A stretch of 64,000 nt of DNA from contig JACTVC010000010.1 of NCBI GenBank assembly GCA_018417955.1, positions 322,763-386,762 on the forward strand, read 5' to 3'. Each line of letters opens with the position of its first letter. Positions within the stretch are counted from its first letter, which is position 1. The position numbers and the translations under genes are program-made. This stretch comes from Laccaria trichodermophora (taxonomy: Eukaryota; Basidiomycota; Agaricomycetes; Agaricales; Hydnangiaceae). Shown in pieces: positions 46,925-58,346 of the stretch. Below the pieces are notes generated by a model. That model was not told the DNA's origin. It made no database searches and was given only the letters and a program-made list of their open reading frames with translations.

Positions 46925-48805
46925 CTAAACAAGTAGGTCCTTCAAGAATGGTGCTTGTGTGGGGGGTGATGGATAGCATGGCGGGGTCCACTTGTGAAGT
47001 GGCGTGAATTCTGTGAACAAGGGTGAACTGGATGACGAGTGTGCGAAGGGCGGATGGGGGCGGTGGACGTCAAGCCCAGACCAGTCAATTTGGTTTCCCA
47101 AAGTCAACGGCATGGGAGAAGATGCGGGTGTACTCGGCGATGAACTCGAAAATGACGAAGATTGGGCTGGTGAAGATGGCTCAGTGGTGTAAAGTGAATT
47201 GTCAAATAAAGGCGGTGGCGAGGGCGACAAAGAGGTGTGGCGGGAGCAAGAGGAGGAACCATATGATGCAGATTGAGTGTATGACGGCATCCGAATAGAT
47301 GGCTGGTGTGTAGACCTCTCAGAGTTAGACAAGAAATTTCCGGCGGAGCTGCTACCCGCGAATTTAGACCGAGGAGCTGAACCACGGATGAGAGCAGGGT
47401 GAGGGGCAGGCGACGGTGTGGTAACGGTCGCCGAGAACCAGCAATTTCTGTCTGAACGTAAATTAGATAGATGTTCAACGTTGAGCTTCTTCCTGGGCTT
47501 GCTGCTCTCACGGAGGTTCAGTTTAGCAGCAAAACTAGCAGTAAACTCGTCCAGATCAATTGGAATGTTGTCCCTGCGCACTGACGATGACGTGCGCTGC
47601 CAAACTGGATGCGGAAATTTTCGATCGCTTCTACTGGTTGGGAAGGGGCGATAACTGACTTTGGGAGGGTATGACATAGGAAATGCGTGGTCGGGTGCGG
47701 GAACGTTCAAAACATCAACCATTTCAGTTGCAATGGGCATCGCCTTCACGTTCTAATTGATACAGAAGTGATGGATCAATCATAGTTGGTCACAAGCGAG
47801 ATCTACTCACGGGCAACTCGTTTTTTTGTGAGTTTTCGTCATCGGAAACATCAACAGATTCCGCTCGTTCACACTTGGGAATAGTGAAAAGGGGCATTCT
47901 TCGTGACAGAGATTCTACGGAAATCTCAACGGGAAGAGGGTTAGACGATAATCTTCGTGGAACTTTGCCTTCTTTTCTCGCACGGTTGCGGTGATTTTGA
48001 AACTAGGCGTACCGTCAGCCAAAGTACCAGCCACATAGTTGTGATCACTAACCCAAACTTCAATTTGTCTGGGCTTCATCATGGTTTTACGAGCCAGCAT
48101 CAGCCGATCAGGGACGGAAGGATAAGCATTGTATTGGAAATAAGTTTCCAACAACGGCGTATATTCCTGTGATTCAAAATTAAGCAAGGTATGATAGAGG
48201 CCAGGGAAGAAATTTACGGTGTTGAATGCTCTTTTCTTCTCGTGTTCATTGTGGTGCGGGGAAGCACGACAGGTAGTAGCCCACGTCGTTTGGATCTGAC
48301 TTTTAATCCATGGCATATAACGTTTCGAAAAAGAATTTTGATACGCTTGACGTAGATTGAGAAAGACTTCAGCTAGAGAACTTTGTCCTCTTGCATTTCG
48401 CAGCGTTTCACAAGTCTGCATATAATTCTTGTTGTGAGCATCTTCGTACTCGCGGAGAGTCTGCAGCACTCTACGAGAGGCTTCTTCCAAAGTAGAAGGC
48501 TGCAGTCCCAAGGAATGGAGACAAGAGAGGATTTCATGGGGATGGGGAAATTGCAGACTGGGGATTGGAGTCGCCAACGCTGACGATTGATGACGCGGGG
48601 ATATCGACTGGCGTTCCCGTATATAACTTTTAATGCTTTGAGCGATACCTGTAATATCTTGAAGAGTAGTTATCAGTTCAGAATGAGGTGCAGCCATGGT
48701 GTTGAGGCCTGAGGAAGAGGGGATTGTAACCGGCAATGTCATTGTCACTGTTTGCGAAGTAAAGTGCCAAACAATCAGACAATGCGGAGTTTCAAACTGA
48801 GCCAT
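46925..48805 (-). CDS. HD2: HD2-class homeodomain mating-type protein
   Basis: Four exons (48805-48218, 48166-48053, 48002-47811, 47752-46925) join in frame. Exon 1 holds the N-terminal dimerisation region (LQDITGIAQSIKSYIRER). The homeodomain spans exons 1-3: KKRAFNTEYTPLLETYFQ, YNAYPSVPDRLMLARK and MMKPRQIEVW, then across the intron 48003-48052 the recognition helix WFQNHRNRARKEGK. The C-terminal 340 residues are Ser/Pro-rich and low in structure. HD2 is a DNA-binding transcription factor that pairs with HD1 from a compatible mate to launch dikaryotic development. Start choice is open: ATG 48805, 48742 or 48697 (MAAPHSEL) give 573, 552 or 537 residues; the last leaves a more usual promoter. 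No disablement is seen. Confidence 0.93.
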
Positions 48806-48854
48806 TGAAAGGGCGACTGTGACTTTCTCCCCCTCCGCGTTCCCCGTTCAACTC
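48698..48854. promoter_or_regulatory. Divergent HD2/HD1 promoter
   Basis: The HD1 start is at 48855. Depending on the HD2 start, the shared upstream region is 49 to 157 bp. The plus strand just before HD1 is C/T-rich (CTTTCTCCCCCTCCGCGTTC). Both genes must be controlled from this strip. Any autoregulatory HD-binding site would be expected here, but none is assigned. Confidence 0.5.
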
Positions 48855-50942
48855 ATGAGTGCCATTACCCTCTGTGCAGATCGCGCTCTCAACCTCAATA
48901 TCCAGAGGAAGCTACGCATCTTAAGCGAAGACCTATTCAAATCACTTGACGGTAACATAACATCCCTCATCTCATTCAGTCAATCATGGAGCAATTTCAA
49001 CAACACCGTCAATTCCTACCACGATAAGCTGCAGATTGACACACTCCACATGGTTTCTGCCTTCGCCGCGACTGTAGGCGTCATCACTTCAAGCCTTTTG
49101 GAGGTTCAAACTGAAAGTGATGCGGTTTTACAAGAACTCACATCAGATATCGATCAAATCCTCGATGAGGGTATGGGCCACCTCACCCTCAAAGACAATA
49201 AAAACAACCAAAGTACGGCTCATACCCTTCGCACGAATTTGCACTCTTTAATATTGTTGCAGGACATAGCGCACTTCAAACACAATACCCTTCGTATATC
49301 AAGTTATCATATGGATGGCTTCTCGAAAATCTCCATAATCCTTATCCCTCTAAAGATACAAGAGCTTCGATTGCTCACAGAAGTGATGCGCCAGATAAAG
49401 ACGTTGACAGCTGGTTTGTCGATGCGAGGAAGCGGATAGGTTGGAACGCACTTCGGAAAGACCGCTTTTCAAACAAACGAGTCGACATTGTCAATGCGGC
49501 TAGCCGATTCTTCCTCATACCCGATCCTAAAAGGCCCCTCGACCCGAATTTGGAGCTTAATTTCGCCACCATCGAATCTCGGGCGAAGGACTTGTATTCC
49601 GAGAAATTTCTGGAGAGTGCGCTAGCGACGAAACTTGATGTTGCAGTCAAAGATATGACTCCGGATCTGAAGGCTCTGGCAAAAGTTGAGGAAAAACGGC
49701 GAAGACAATTCGAGAGACGCAGGAGGGAAAAGAGGACTCGGGAGGAATTCTCATACCCTTCGCCTGAACATTCTCCAGGGACCTCACCGGAACCATCATT
49801 ATCAACGTTGTCGGACCAAACTGATTCCTCATGCTGCATGCGTCACCCCTCATCTTCGTCAGCTCTGGAGGAAAGTTTTCCGGAAAGACCTGCAAAGAGA
49901 AGGAGGTATGATTTCCTACCCTTACCGAATGGCCTTGTACTGACATATTACCTAGATCCGAATCACAGATTGTATCACACGACTCTGCTGCCAAGAGCCT
50001 TCCGTCTCCCGCCATTTCAGTTATCGAGGTATCCGATGATTCCAGCACACTTTTACTACCCATGCCCTCGGTCGTTAGTCCGAATTTAAAGCGAAAGCGC
50101 CGTTTGTCAGATGCCGACGGTCATGCGCCTAAGCGCCCACACAACTTACAGATTAGACCTCGCCCTCAAGCAGCCTCCGACCCGTTTCCCATGCCTTTGG
50201 CGGTTTCCTCATTCGATGATTGGTATTCAAATAATTTCATCACAGAAGAGGTCGTTCAATGCGATATCCCCCCTGCGGTTAGCGTAGAGGCTCCAGACGC
50301 AACTGCGCCTCTAGATATTGAGATTTACAATTTTTCTTGCAACAATCATGAGACCATTCCAACCACTGATCTATGTGAGCTTTCAGTTTCTTCTTTGCTT
50401 TAATGTGGATTCTTACCTATTCTCAAGCTCTCTCTGCTTCAGCTTCGAGCCACGTCGACAAAGTCGCCACCAGGGAATGTCTCTACAGCGAAGATAATTC
50501 GTTTTCCTGGTTTGATCTGTACAATTATGGCTTCCCCTGCTCTGTTCACGAGCAAGGTAAAAAATTCTTTCACCGTCGTGTCTCTTTTCACTGACGCACC
50601 GTCTGAGTAGCGACAATACCTCCCTTCGGATCTGACTTGACCCCGGCGCTTGATTACGCCTCTGCTGGTGGGGCGGTGTCTGTCCACTCGCCGCCGATTA
50701 TGGAATGGGATCCCCCCACCGGTTCCACCTCCCAGGGTCCCCTTCTTCAGCAAAATGACTTTTTGAACAAGTCCATCCCCACTCCGGAGCTTTTCGGCGA
50801 CCCCAATGCGATAGCAAAGTCTAGTGATCCAACTCTTTTGGACCTATCGTCGCAGCCCCGAAAAGAAGCCAAACAATGGGAGCTATTGGCGGTGCAGGAA
50901 AGACTTATAGCCCTCCACGCAGAGCTGGCTGCTACACCTTGA
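48855..50942 (+). CDS. HD1: HD1-class (TALE-like) homeodomain mating-type protein
   Basis: Five exons (48855-49212, 49263-49905, 49956-50374, 50428-50556, 50611-50942) join in frame to 626 residues. Residues 1-120 are helical and would carry the HD2-specific dimerisation surface (LRILSEDLFKSLDG, LTSDIDQILDEGMG). The homeodomain lies at about 125-195: YIKLSYGWLLENLHNPYPSK, a loop with the TALE-type insertion, and the recognition helix DSWFVDARKRIGW. Basic stretches (EEKRRRQFERRRREKR, PAKRRR, LKRKRRLS) act as likely nuclear localisation signals, which HD1 supplies to the heterodimer in known systems. The C-terminal acidic and Pro/Ser-rich part is a candidate activation domain. It is divergent from HD2 and convergent with MIP (176 bp apart). 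Confidence 0.93.
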
Positions 50943-51118
50943 GTGACCTTTACTTGGTCCTAGTTTTCTTTTCACATTTCATCACGCTTTCGTCGGAACT
51001 CTGCCTCATCATACCACTACTTTGTGCATTTACCAGCATTGTTATTGTTATTATCTACTTATTTTTCGATGTACGGATTTCGTGTTACAATCAAGTCCAG
51101 ATTAAAAGTTCATTGTTG

Positions 51119-53587
51119 TCAGTGTCGCCCAGGTGTACCAACTTCATCCTCGATCTTCCACTGCCCTACCTCCCTCATTGCTTCGGTATCGCCAGTCGCC
51201 AAATGCGGCGAATTAAGCAAGGCACTGACCATCTTCCAAGGATCCTTCCCCCCACCAAAACGCAGAATTTCCTGCTTGTACTGTTCTCCGGTCTCTCTGT
51301 CAAGAGGGTTGCGCGAAAAAACACTGCGCCATACTCGGGAAGCAATAGCACGATCAAAAAGGTACGAGTAATATGTTGCACCATATCCATAGAGATGTCC
51401 GAACTGCGATTGAAATGAAGTCCCGGCAACATGTGGAATCAGCCCGCGTGTCTCGTGTAGTTTCTCAAGCTCAACGGTCGAGTCAAACGAGGGGTCTAAC
51501 ACCTCAGAGGAGTGGTATATCTGATCCACTGCGGCAAGGAGGATTTGAGAGTATGTATCGATGGCGTGACAGGGATCGTTGTGGTGGTTGCCGATCTGTC
51601 GAAGTGTCGACGTCCCATCGACGTCAAACAGGGACAGGACAACGGGTGAGCTGAGGAAATGTTCCATAAGGATGGACGGCAACTCCACGAAATCGGTAGC
51701 ACAGCGAGTTCCAGCAACGTTTTGGTATTCTGTCCTACCAATCATGGCTGGGATAACGTTAGTGTATTCGCTGTGGAGTCGGAAAAGCAACTCACAATGC
51801 ATTGCATGACCCATTTCATGGAAGAGCGTTAGCACCTCGTGCCATTCTAGAACAGTTGGTCCCTTGGACGGCGTCGGTCGAGCAAATTCACACAACAGAA
51901 CAACCAGAGGCAACTGATAGATGCCGTCTTGATTTGGGAGACGGTGCCGTTTAACAGCTTCGAACTCTTGGGATTCATAAATGCGGACTTCGGCACCCTC
52001 GACGGTGCCGTCAGCGGCTTCGTCGTCGTCGTCGGTCCTCCGTGAACAACGAACGGTATAGTGAGCTGCCCCGCTTGCCTTCCCTCTTCTTGCAAAGAGG
52101 TCTGCGTATATCCAGCCAATGATGCCCTGATCTTGATCTACTACCTCCAGTTTTTGAACATCTGTGTGCCAGACCTCTCCTGAGGCCGAGTCGGCGGGGC
52201 GCAATGAGATTCCGTACATGTGTTGGAATAGACGGGATAGACCCATGAAAACTGTCCCCAGGGTTAGTGGAGGAAGTGGTATTGGGGGCGCTGGAGGGTC
52301 TGGTGGGCAGTAAAAGTCCCTATCCCATGCCTGTATGGTGGGTAACGAAGAAGTCTTGTGATGGTGCTGTTTTCGTTCACTCAAGGTGTGCAATGCACGT
52401 CGAGCGAAGGGTTTTGTATGGTCCATAAGGGCGTCAAGAAAATTCCACACGTTATCTGTGATATTCGTTATGCCTAGCCATGGCAAAGTGTCTGCGGCTT
52501 ACCTGGAGTTTTTGCCATTCTATCATCAAGTGTCATATGTGCGAAACTATCGCGCCCAACCAGACGTGCGAGCTCTGCGCGGGTTCGTAAGAGTTTCTCT
52601 AAGACTTCTATTTGTTGAGGGGTGCTTGAGTTCGCAGCCAAGTACACCTGTCGACGAGGCTCCTCTTCAGGAGCTGAGCGCATGATCATCTGCGCCTGTA
52701 AAGACCCAGGATAAACCTGTAGGTCTCGTTGAGTAAACTGAGCTTGAAGCTGCAGCCTCACCCCCATTCCCTTGTCCTTCAAACCAGACAATTGTGATGG
52801 CTTGATGGAAGCTGGGGGTCGTGGTGCATTGGCACCTTCGAGGAATTGCCTCCCCAGGACGAGTATGTCGGATGATAACGAAACAAACTTCTTGCGCTGC
52901 TCTGCAGGCAAATCAATGGCGGACTTCTCAAAGTCGCGCCAGAATATTAAAGCTGTCTGGTGAGCCTCAGGGCCAAGTGTCTTGACAATGCCTGGGTCAG
53001 ACAATACAGCTTTCAGGACCTGGAGGCGTTCTTATGAATTGGAGGATGCATAGATATAATTATCATTGACATACTTCATATAGTCCGACATGAGTGTTCA
53101 ATACGTTCATAAATTCACATAATGTCTCGTACGCTCTGTTGGCAGCATCCACCCAACTTCGATCTGGATGAGCATTCCGGACAAGTTCTGCGAGATCAAT
53201 GACACCACATAGCATGTCACTGAGTCGGTCAAGGTTCTTCACCACCCGAAGAAGCTCCGTTCGAGACTCCCGAGCCCGAAGGATGCGGTCCGTCAAAAGT
53301 TGCGCGCGTACTACGGTTGCATCCGCTAGAGATATCAGTGCGCGAGGGTGTGTGAGTGATGGGTGACCGAAGAGGCCTGTTGTGGCGAAGGGGGAGCGAA
53401 GGGTGGATCTCGGCTGATCAAACAAAGTCACAAGCGCCTTGTCGTCGACCGAGGCGTGAATGAGATGCTGGACCTTGGTGGTCAAAGGTCGGTTGGCGCG
53501 CTTGGAGAAAAGACACCCTTGAAAACGGAATGGCTGCAAATTTTGAGGTCGTTTTTTGAGGGCATTTCGAGCAGAGTTGGCGAACAT
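51119..53587 (-). CDS. MIP1: Mitochondrial intermediate peptidase (MIP, M3A)
   Basis: The start at 53587 gives a typical basic presequence ([20 protein letters not shown]). Family segments include [50 protein letters not shown] and WDRDFYCPP. The zinc site is [10 protein letters not shown], followed after an intron by [30 protein letters not shown] and [23 protein letters not shown] removes the octapeptide left after the first presequence cleavage of some matrix proteins. The gene is the classic conserved neighbour of the A mating-type locus. One intron splits HAMH from MIG; the others are equally short. It appears intact. Confidence 0.95.
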
Positions 53588-53843
53588 CAATGAGAGTGAA
53601 AGAGAGACTTATAAAAGCTTAGTAAGGAGTGGTACAATCGACAGCCAAAATCTTTCGTAGAATGTCAAGGACAGGCCAGAGTTTTCCAGGTCACATGGCC
53701 CAGACCTGCGAATAAGATTATTTGGATATTACTTCTAATCCCACCAACAAATGCAAAAAATATATGATAGAGTGCTGAGTAACGTGTTGTGTAGCCCGAA
53801 AATGAGAGAGATTAATCGATGATGTGATCTAAGCTATGTCGAG

Positions 53844-55909
53844 TCAAGCGGAATTCAACGGAGAAAGGCTTCTTTCGTAGTCCATACTGTCTCCCTGTAT
53901 TTCTGGTGATGTTGAATCATGGCTCTTAACGTCCAGTCCATTGCCATTATTTCCTGCTGGCGTTACACCATTGGTTGATCCAGGTTCGGGGGGTGCAGGG
54001 TCTGCCGCCCCAGGTATAGGCTCAACGGCGTAAACCCAAAATTTGGACCGTTTCTTTCCCGCGATCTCTTCCATAGCAACTTCGGTCGGCTTGAGAGCTG
54101 CAGCACCAGACACCTTGATTTTCAAGTGAGACGTAGAGCCGTTGGTTATGGGAAATTCCAGAGAAGTTGCGCTTGTCGTGCTTTCTTCCGTACGAGCGCG
54201 TTTACGTGGAGGTTCTACATCAAATTGGTGATCAAGAGGGGCGCCAAGTCGTGAGGAGCGTCTCTCGCCGCGCCAGCTCCATGAATCGGAAGATCCCTCC
54301 CGTTTCCCGTTTCCATTCACCACGGCGGTGCGGGTCGAACGTCGTCGGCCGTCGGATACAATCCGTCGTCTTTTTGTCGCATGTGTACCTTCACGGAAAT
54401 TCAAGAAATCCTCATCATCGAATTCTTCATCGTTCACTTCCTCCTCTTGGTATCTGTACTCATCTGCATCATCCTAAGTTCCAAAATTAGCAAATCAGCT
54501 GAGATCATGCGTCAAGACCCAACAAATTGGCTTGCCTCGCTGTCCAAATCATTTTCATACACGTAATCTGGCTTCTGTGTTTTTCGCCGCGTTCGAGTTT
54601 CCCGAATCTCTGCTTGCGCGAGCAGCAGCCGTCGCTGCTCCAGTTTCTTCTGTACTTTTTGGACTCGCTATACATTAGTGCACATGAGACTCGCGAAACC
54701 CACGCTGATGTCGATTTGACACACCACAAGCTCGGCGTCAATTGTTTCAATCCGGTTTTCGAGGGTCGCAATCAACGCAAGATGGGCTTGCTCTAGCTTG
54801 GACCTCTTTTGTTTCTTCTTCAACTCAGGGGGTGCTGTAGCCTTCAGGTTCTCGATAACCGCCACGTATTCTTCCCGAGTGGATGAAATGGTTTGAAAGG
54901 TAGCTGTAGTTTTCCATGGATTCGTCGAAACATAAATACGCGGTGAATCTGGTGGGAAAGATGAATAGTCAGTTAGCAGTTAAAATGCTGTTATCTGACG
55001 GCAAGACCCGAGAGCACAGTAAAGCAGGGATAGCAAACAGGTCCCCTGGCAAATACACGCAAATAGGAAGACGGCGACTGTGCACGGACCATCTGCAATC
55101 CAGAAACGTTTACGTTGAGAGTCTTGTCCGATGGGAGTGAGCTGGAGTCGTTCTTGACTTTTGGGGTCATCTGGACCCGGAGGCGCTGTAGCCGCATCTT
55201 TCTTCTTATGTTTGTTATGCACAACACCCCATGCACGATCGATAGTGGCCTTGATGTCGGGGGAATGAGACAGCTGCAGCTCAACAAGCTGGCGCAGGAT
55301 TTTGAGCTGAACAGAACATTGTAAGCCTAATACGTCGGATTTCACCAGAACAAATAAACATTCCTTGAAGTCCCAATCTGTGGCAAAGAAACCACTATCC
55401 AATCCTTCAAAAGGATCCACGTTGGCTCTTAGATCCTCATCCCAAAATATTGTTCTCTCCGAGGATTTGAAATATTCAGAGAGGACGCTCGCCACAGTAG
55501 ACGAGATTTGATCTGTACTACTAGCACGGCAACGTCGTTACAGTAGTCGAATTCAGAACGTGGTTGGGAATGTGTTCACCTCAAGTTACGCGTATGCGGC
55601 TTCAGATTCAGGATGAATTGTCCAAGAAGTTGGGTGAGAATGGGATTGGGCTCCCTCGACAAGAGCGCGGTCTCGAAACTAAAGAAGAAAAAAGGTTCCC
55701 AAATGATGAGTTTACTTCAGAATGGACCGTAGCAAGTGCAAGAGTGCTCACTCCATCGGTGTCTCCAAGCCTTCAATCTTTCCTCGTAGACTGGTGAACT
55801 TACAAACGAAAGAGTAAACAAACAAGGATTCCCAACGGTCCGAGGGATGAATAGCATTGGAAGGCGGGCATAAGTGCGATTTCTTGTCTGAAGGATGAGC
55901 TTTAGACAT
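53844..55909 (-). CDS. DDT/WHIM-domain chromatin protein
   Basis: The start MSKAHPSDKK at 55909 leads into a DDT-type domain: WESLFVYSFVCKFTSLRG, ETALLSREPNPILTQLLGQ, FILNLKPHTRNL and VASVLSEYFKSSERTIFWD. WHIM-like motifs follow: DWDFKLKILRQLVELQL, LTPIGQDSQRKRFWIADDSP and STNPWKTTATFQ. A long basic coiled coil (LEQRRLLLAQAEIRETRTRR) and an acidic, Ser-rich C-terminus end at 53844. DDT and WHIM domains occur in subunits that act with ISWI-type remodellers and read linker DNA. The exact orthologue cannot be named. Several introns of about 50 bp interrupt it. It lies in tandem with FAM32A and MIP on the minus strand. Confidence 0.78.
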
Positions 55910-56172
55910 GTAGGATTTCGGTCACGAAGGACGCGACTAGCCAAGACTGAGCGACGAACAAGTGAAGAAAGATCACAGTCACATCTCTTACATATTTTTC
56001 AAAGTGGAACAAATATATTACAATAGCAGCCCTATCAAAGGAACCATACATTCCACTCCAAGAACTCCCCACTCTCATAGAACAGCTGGGATGTCGAATA
56101 TTCTTGAGTGTTGGTCCAATACATTCTTTGGGTACAGAAATGAACCGTGCAAGCCAGAAACCGATGACGATG

Positions 56173-56714
56173 TTATCCAGGTCCGACCTATTAGTATAGC
56201 ATTGTGAGAATGTAACACAACTAGATGAGTTCTGTGTACCTTGGGGATATCGTGGTGTTCACTTAATGACTCAAGATGAGCATTGAACTCGTTGACGCGA
56301 TCTTTATGAGTCTTGCCCGCAAGCTTTGCCACGCGATGCGCAAGCTAGAGACATGTAAGAGCGAAGTAACCAAAAGGACGACGAACGTACCCTTCGCCTC
56401 TGCGCCTCCTCAAAGCGTTTCTCGGCTTCCGTCTTTTTGGACGAGTTGCTCACAATGGCAGGGGAGTTGCGCCCGCTCCCCGAAGGAGTCTTTGTGCTGT
56501 CCTCTTCTTGGAAGAGAAGTTCTTTGACCCGTTCACGTTCGCGTTCCAGCTCAGATGGCTCATCTTTCAGCTTCGTCTTTTTCTTCTTCCTTGAGTCTGA
56601 TTAGCAGGTGGCCGGAAAGAGAGAAGATACTAAATACTTTTTCACGATCCCACCCTCGGCAACCCCGCCTTTCAGCTTGAGGGAGCCGCCTGGGCGTATG
56701 TCGTAATCGGACAT
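56173..56714 (-). CDS. FAM32A-like nuclear protein
   Basis: The start at 56714 encodes MSDYDIRPGGSLKLKGG, followed by KKKKKKTKLKD. The conserved middle is SKKTEAEKRFEEAQRRR, then KLAGKTHKDRVNEFNAHLES and LSEHHDIPKVGPG, with the stop at 56173. This is the full FAM32A (DUF1754) pattern. In humans FAM32A binds the catalytic spliceosome and stabilises the 3' splice site; a similar nuclear role is inferred. Three short introns are present. It is divergent from TMEM115. Confidence 0.9.
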
Positions 56715-56826
56715 GAGTGAAGGAAGTCAAGAGGTGTGACGATGGATTCTGAATCACGTGTACACTTGAGTTGGCAACCCTTTGAATTTCCTTGCCAGCC
56801 CGAGCGAACTTGCAGTGAACTTCGAA
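56715..56826. promoter_or_regulatory. Divergent promoter, FAM32A / TMEM115
   Basis: The start codons are 112 bp apart, so the two housekeeping genes must share this promoter. It contains a TCACGTG E-box-like sequence near 56753. Confidence 0.4.
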
Positions 56827-58191
56827 ATGGCTGTCTTATCCTCGCCGCTTGTCTTGATTCAGTCCATTCCGCCTGTTACGCGTGCTTTTACTGCTGCCAC
56901 CGTCCTTTCTTCTGCCCTTTATGCCTGGCTATGTTGGAAAGGATTGGCCTCTGATGCATCCCATTACCTAACTCTCGTACCTGGTTCCAGTCTTTTCACT
57001 CCATGGACGTTCTTCACATCCGCATTTGTGGAAACAAGTATATTTGAGGTACGTTTTACAACCCAAGTTCTCGTATGCCATTCATCTTTCAGTAGTTTAT
57101 TGCAACTCTCGTCTTCGTCCCTGCAGCGTTAAAATATCTCGAACGGCTGTGGGGAAGTGTGGAAATTGCCAAATTTATTGTGGTCTCCGTCGTCGCTTCC
57201 AATATTATTGCGTTTGGATTCAATTGGATTGAGTTTATCGCGACTGGGAATGCAGACCTCTTCTTGTGCGCGTTCTTTTCGTCTCATCTCCTTCGAGTGC
57301 TCAGGTGGTCTCTCCAAGATATGGCATGCGTTATCATGGGCAGATGGCTTTGCAAATTGCTCTGCTGGTAGCTTTCACGCAATTAATTCCGGAACACCAA
57401 GTTCAGGTCATGGGCGTAATCAAGACTCGAGTCAAGGTTCGTTGCCATTGCGTTGAAATCAGCAGAAGTTCGATAAAACCCATTTACAGAGCCTCCCCAT
57501 GGCGTATCTCACGTTATCAACCGTGCTGTGCTTTGTAGGTTTCCAATGCCCGTGGATTATCATCCAATTTGGATGGTTCGTTGGATGGATCTATCTCCGA
57601 TTTTACAAGAAAAACGCAGGGGACTCTCTTGGTGGAAGCACCTACGGTGATCGTAGCGAAACTTTCTCCCTAATTTCGTGGTTCCCTCCCTTCATGCAGT
57701 GCGTTATCCAATCAAAGTATCTCAGATCGAATCTTCATGCATCCTTAGCTATCCCTTGACACTTCTTGGGAATTTTGTATATTCGCTAGCTACTCGCTTC
57801 CACCTCATTCCTGCAGCTGGAGCAGATGTTGAGGGTGGTAACTACAGCCAAGTTCCTGGCACTGCGAGAGCGGAGGCGGAGAGGCGACGGTGGGTTGTTA
57901 GCGTGCTTTGACGTGACTTGCTTGTCTGACTTTCGTATTCATTTCAGAGCCATGGCGTTGAAGGCGTTGGATCAAAGGCTGGCAAATAACTCTTCACCTC
58001 AAGGATCGAGTTCAACAAATGGTTCACCACAATCAACTCGACTGCCACCGTCACAACCTGCCACCATAGCTCGTTCAGATAGTCTTGGGGCTTCTCCCCC
58101 CTCTACTCAAAATGTCCGCCAAAACGGCGGAAAGAGCTTAAGCGAGACGGACCTCACGGATTCGGTCAAGGCGACATCGGAGCTACGGTAG
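56827..58191 (+). CDS. TMEM115/rhomboid-like Golgi membrane protein
   Basis: The start MAVLSSPLVLIQSIPPVTRA lies at 56827. About six hydrophobic segments follow, with VPGSSLFTPWTFFTSAFVET, ALKYLERLWGSVEIAKFIVV and QFGWFVGWIYLRFYKKNAGD as family landmarks. The C-terminal tail of about 130 residues is Ser/Thr/Gln-rich and ends with TAG at 58191. TMEM115 proteins share the rhomboid fold without the catalytic Ser-His pair and support Golgi-to-ER retrograde transport. The neighbouring COG1 acts in the same organelle; this may be coincidence. Several short introns are present. Confidence 0.85.
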
Positions 58192-58346
58192 TTGAGGCTA
58201 AAACTTGCTCATCGTAGATAGATGTAGTTTCCCATTCACGTAATTATTCTATGTTTTCTCCTTGCAAGTTACGCATTACGTAATATGACCCAACCTTGAT
58301 TCGAGGAAACTCCAAGGAAACTCTCCAGACCACAACCTGTTATTCA

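Noticed and set aside
48003..48052. HD2 homeodomain seeming to lack its recognition helix (unspliced reading QIEVWVSDHN)
   Set aside because: An intron at exactly this point joins W to FQNHRNRARKEGK, giving a standard homeodomain.
46925..50942. A second HD pair or a fused HD gene
   Set aside because: Only one HD1 and one HD2 recognition helix were found on either strand in the whole window.
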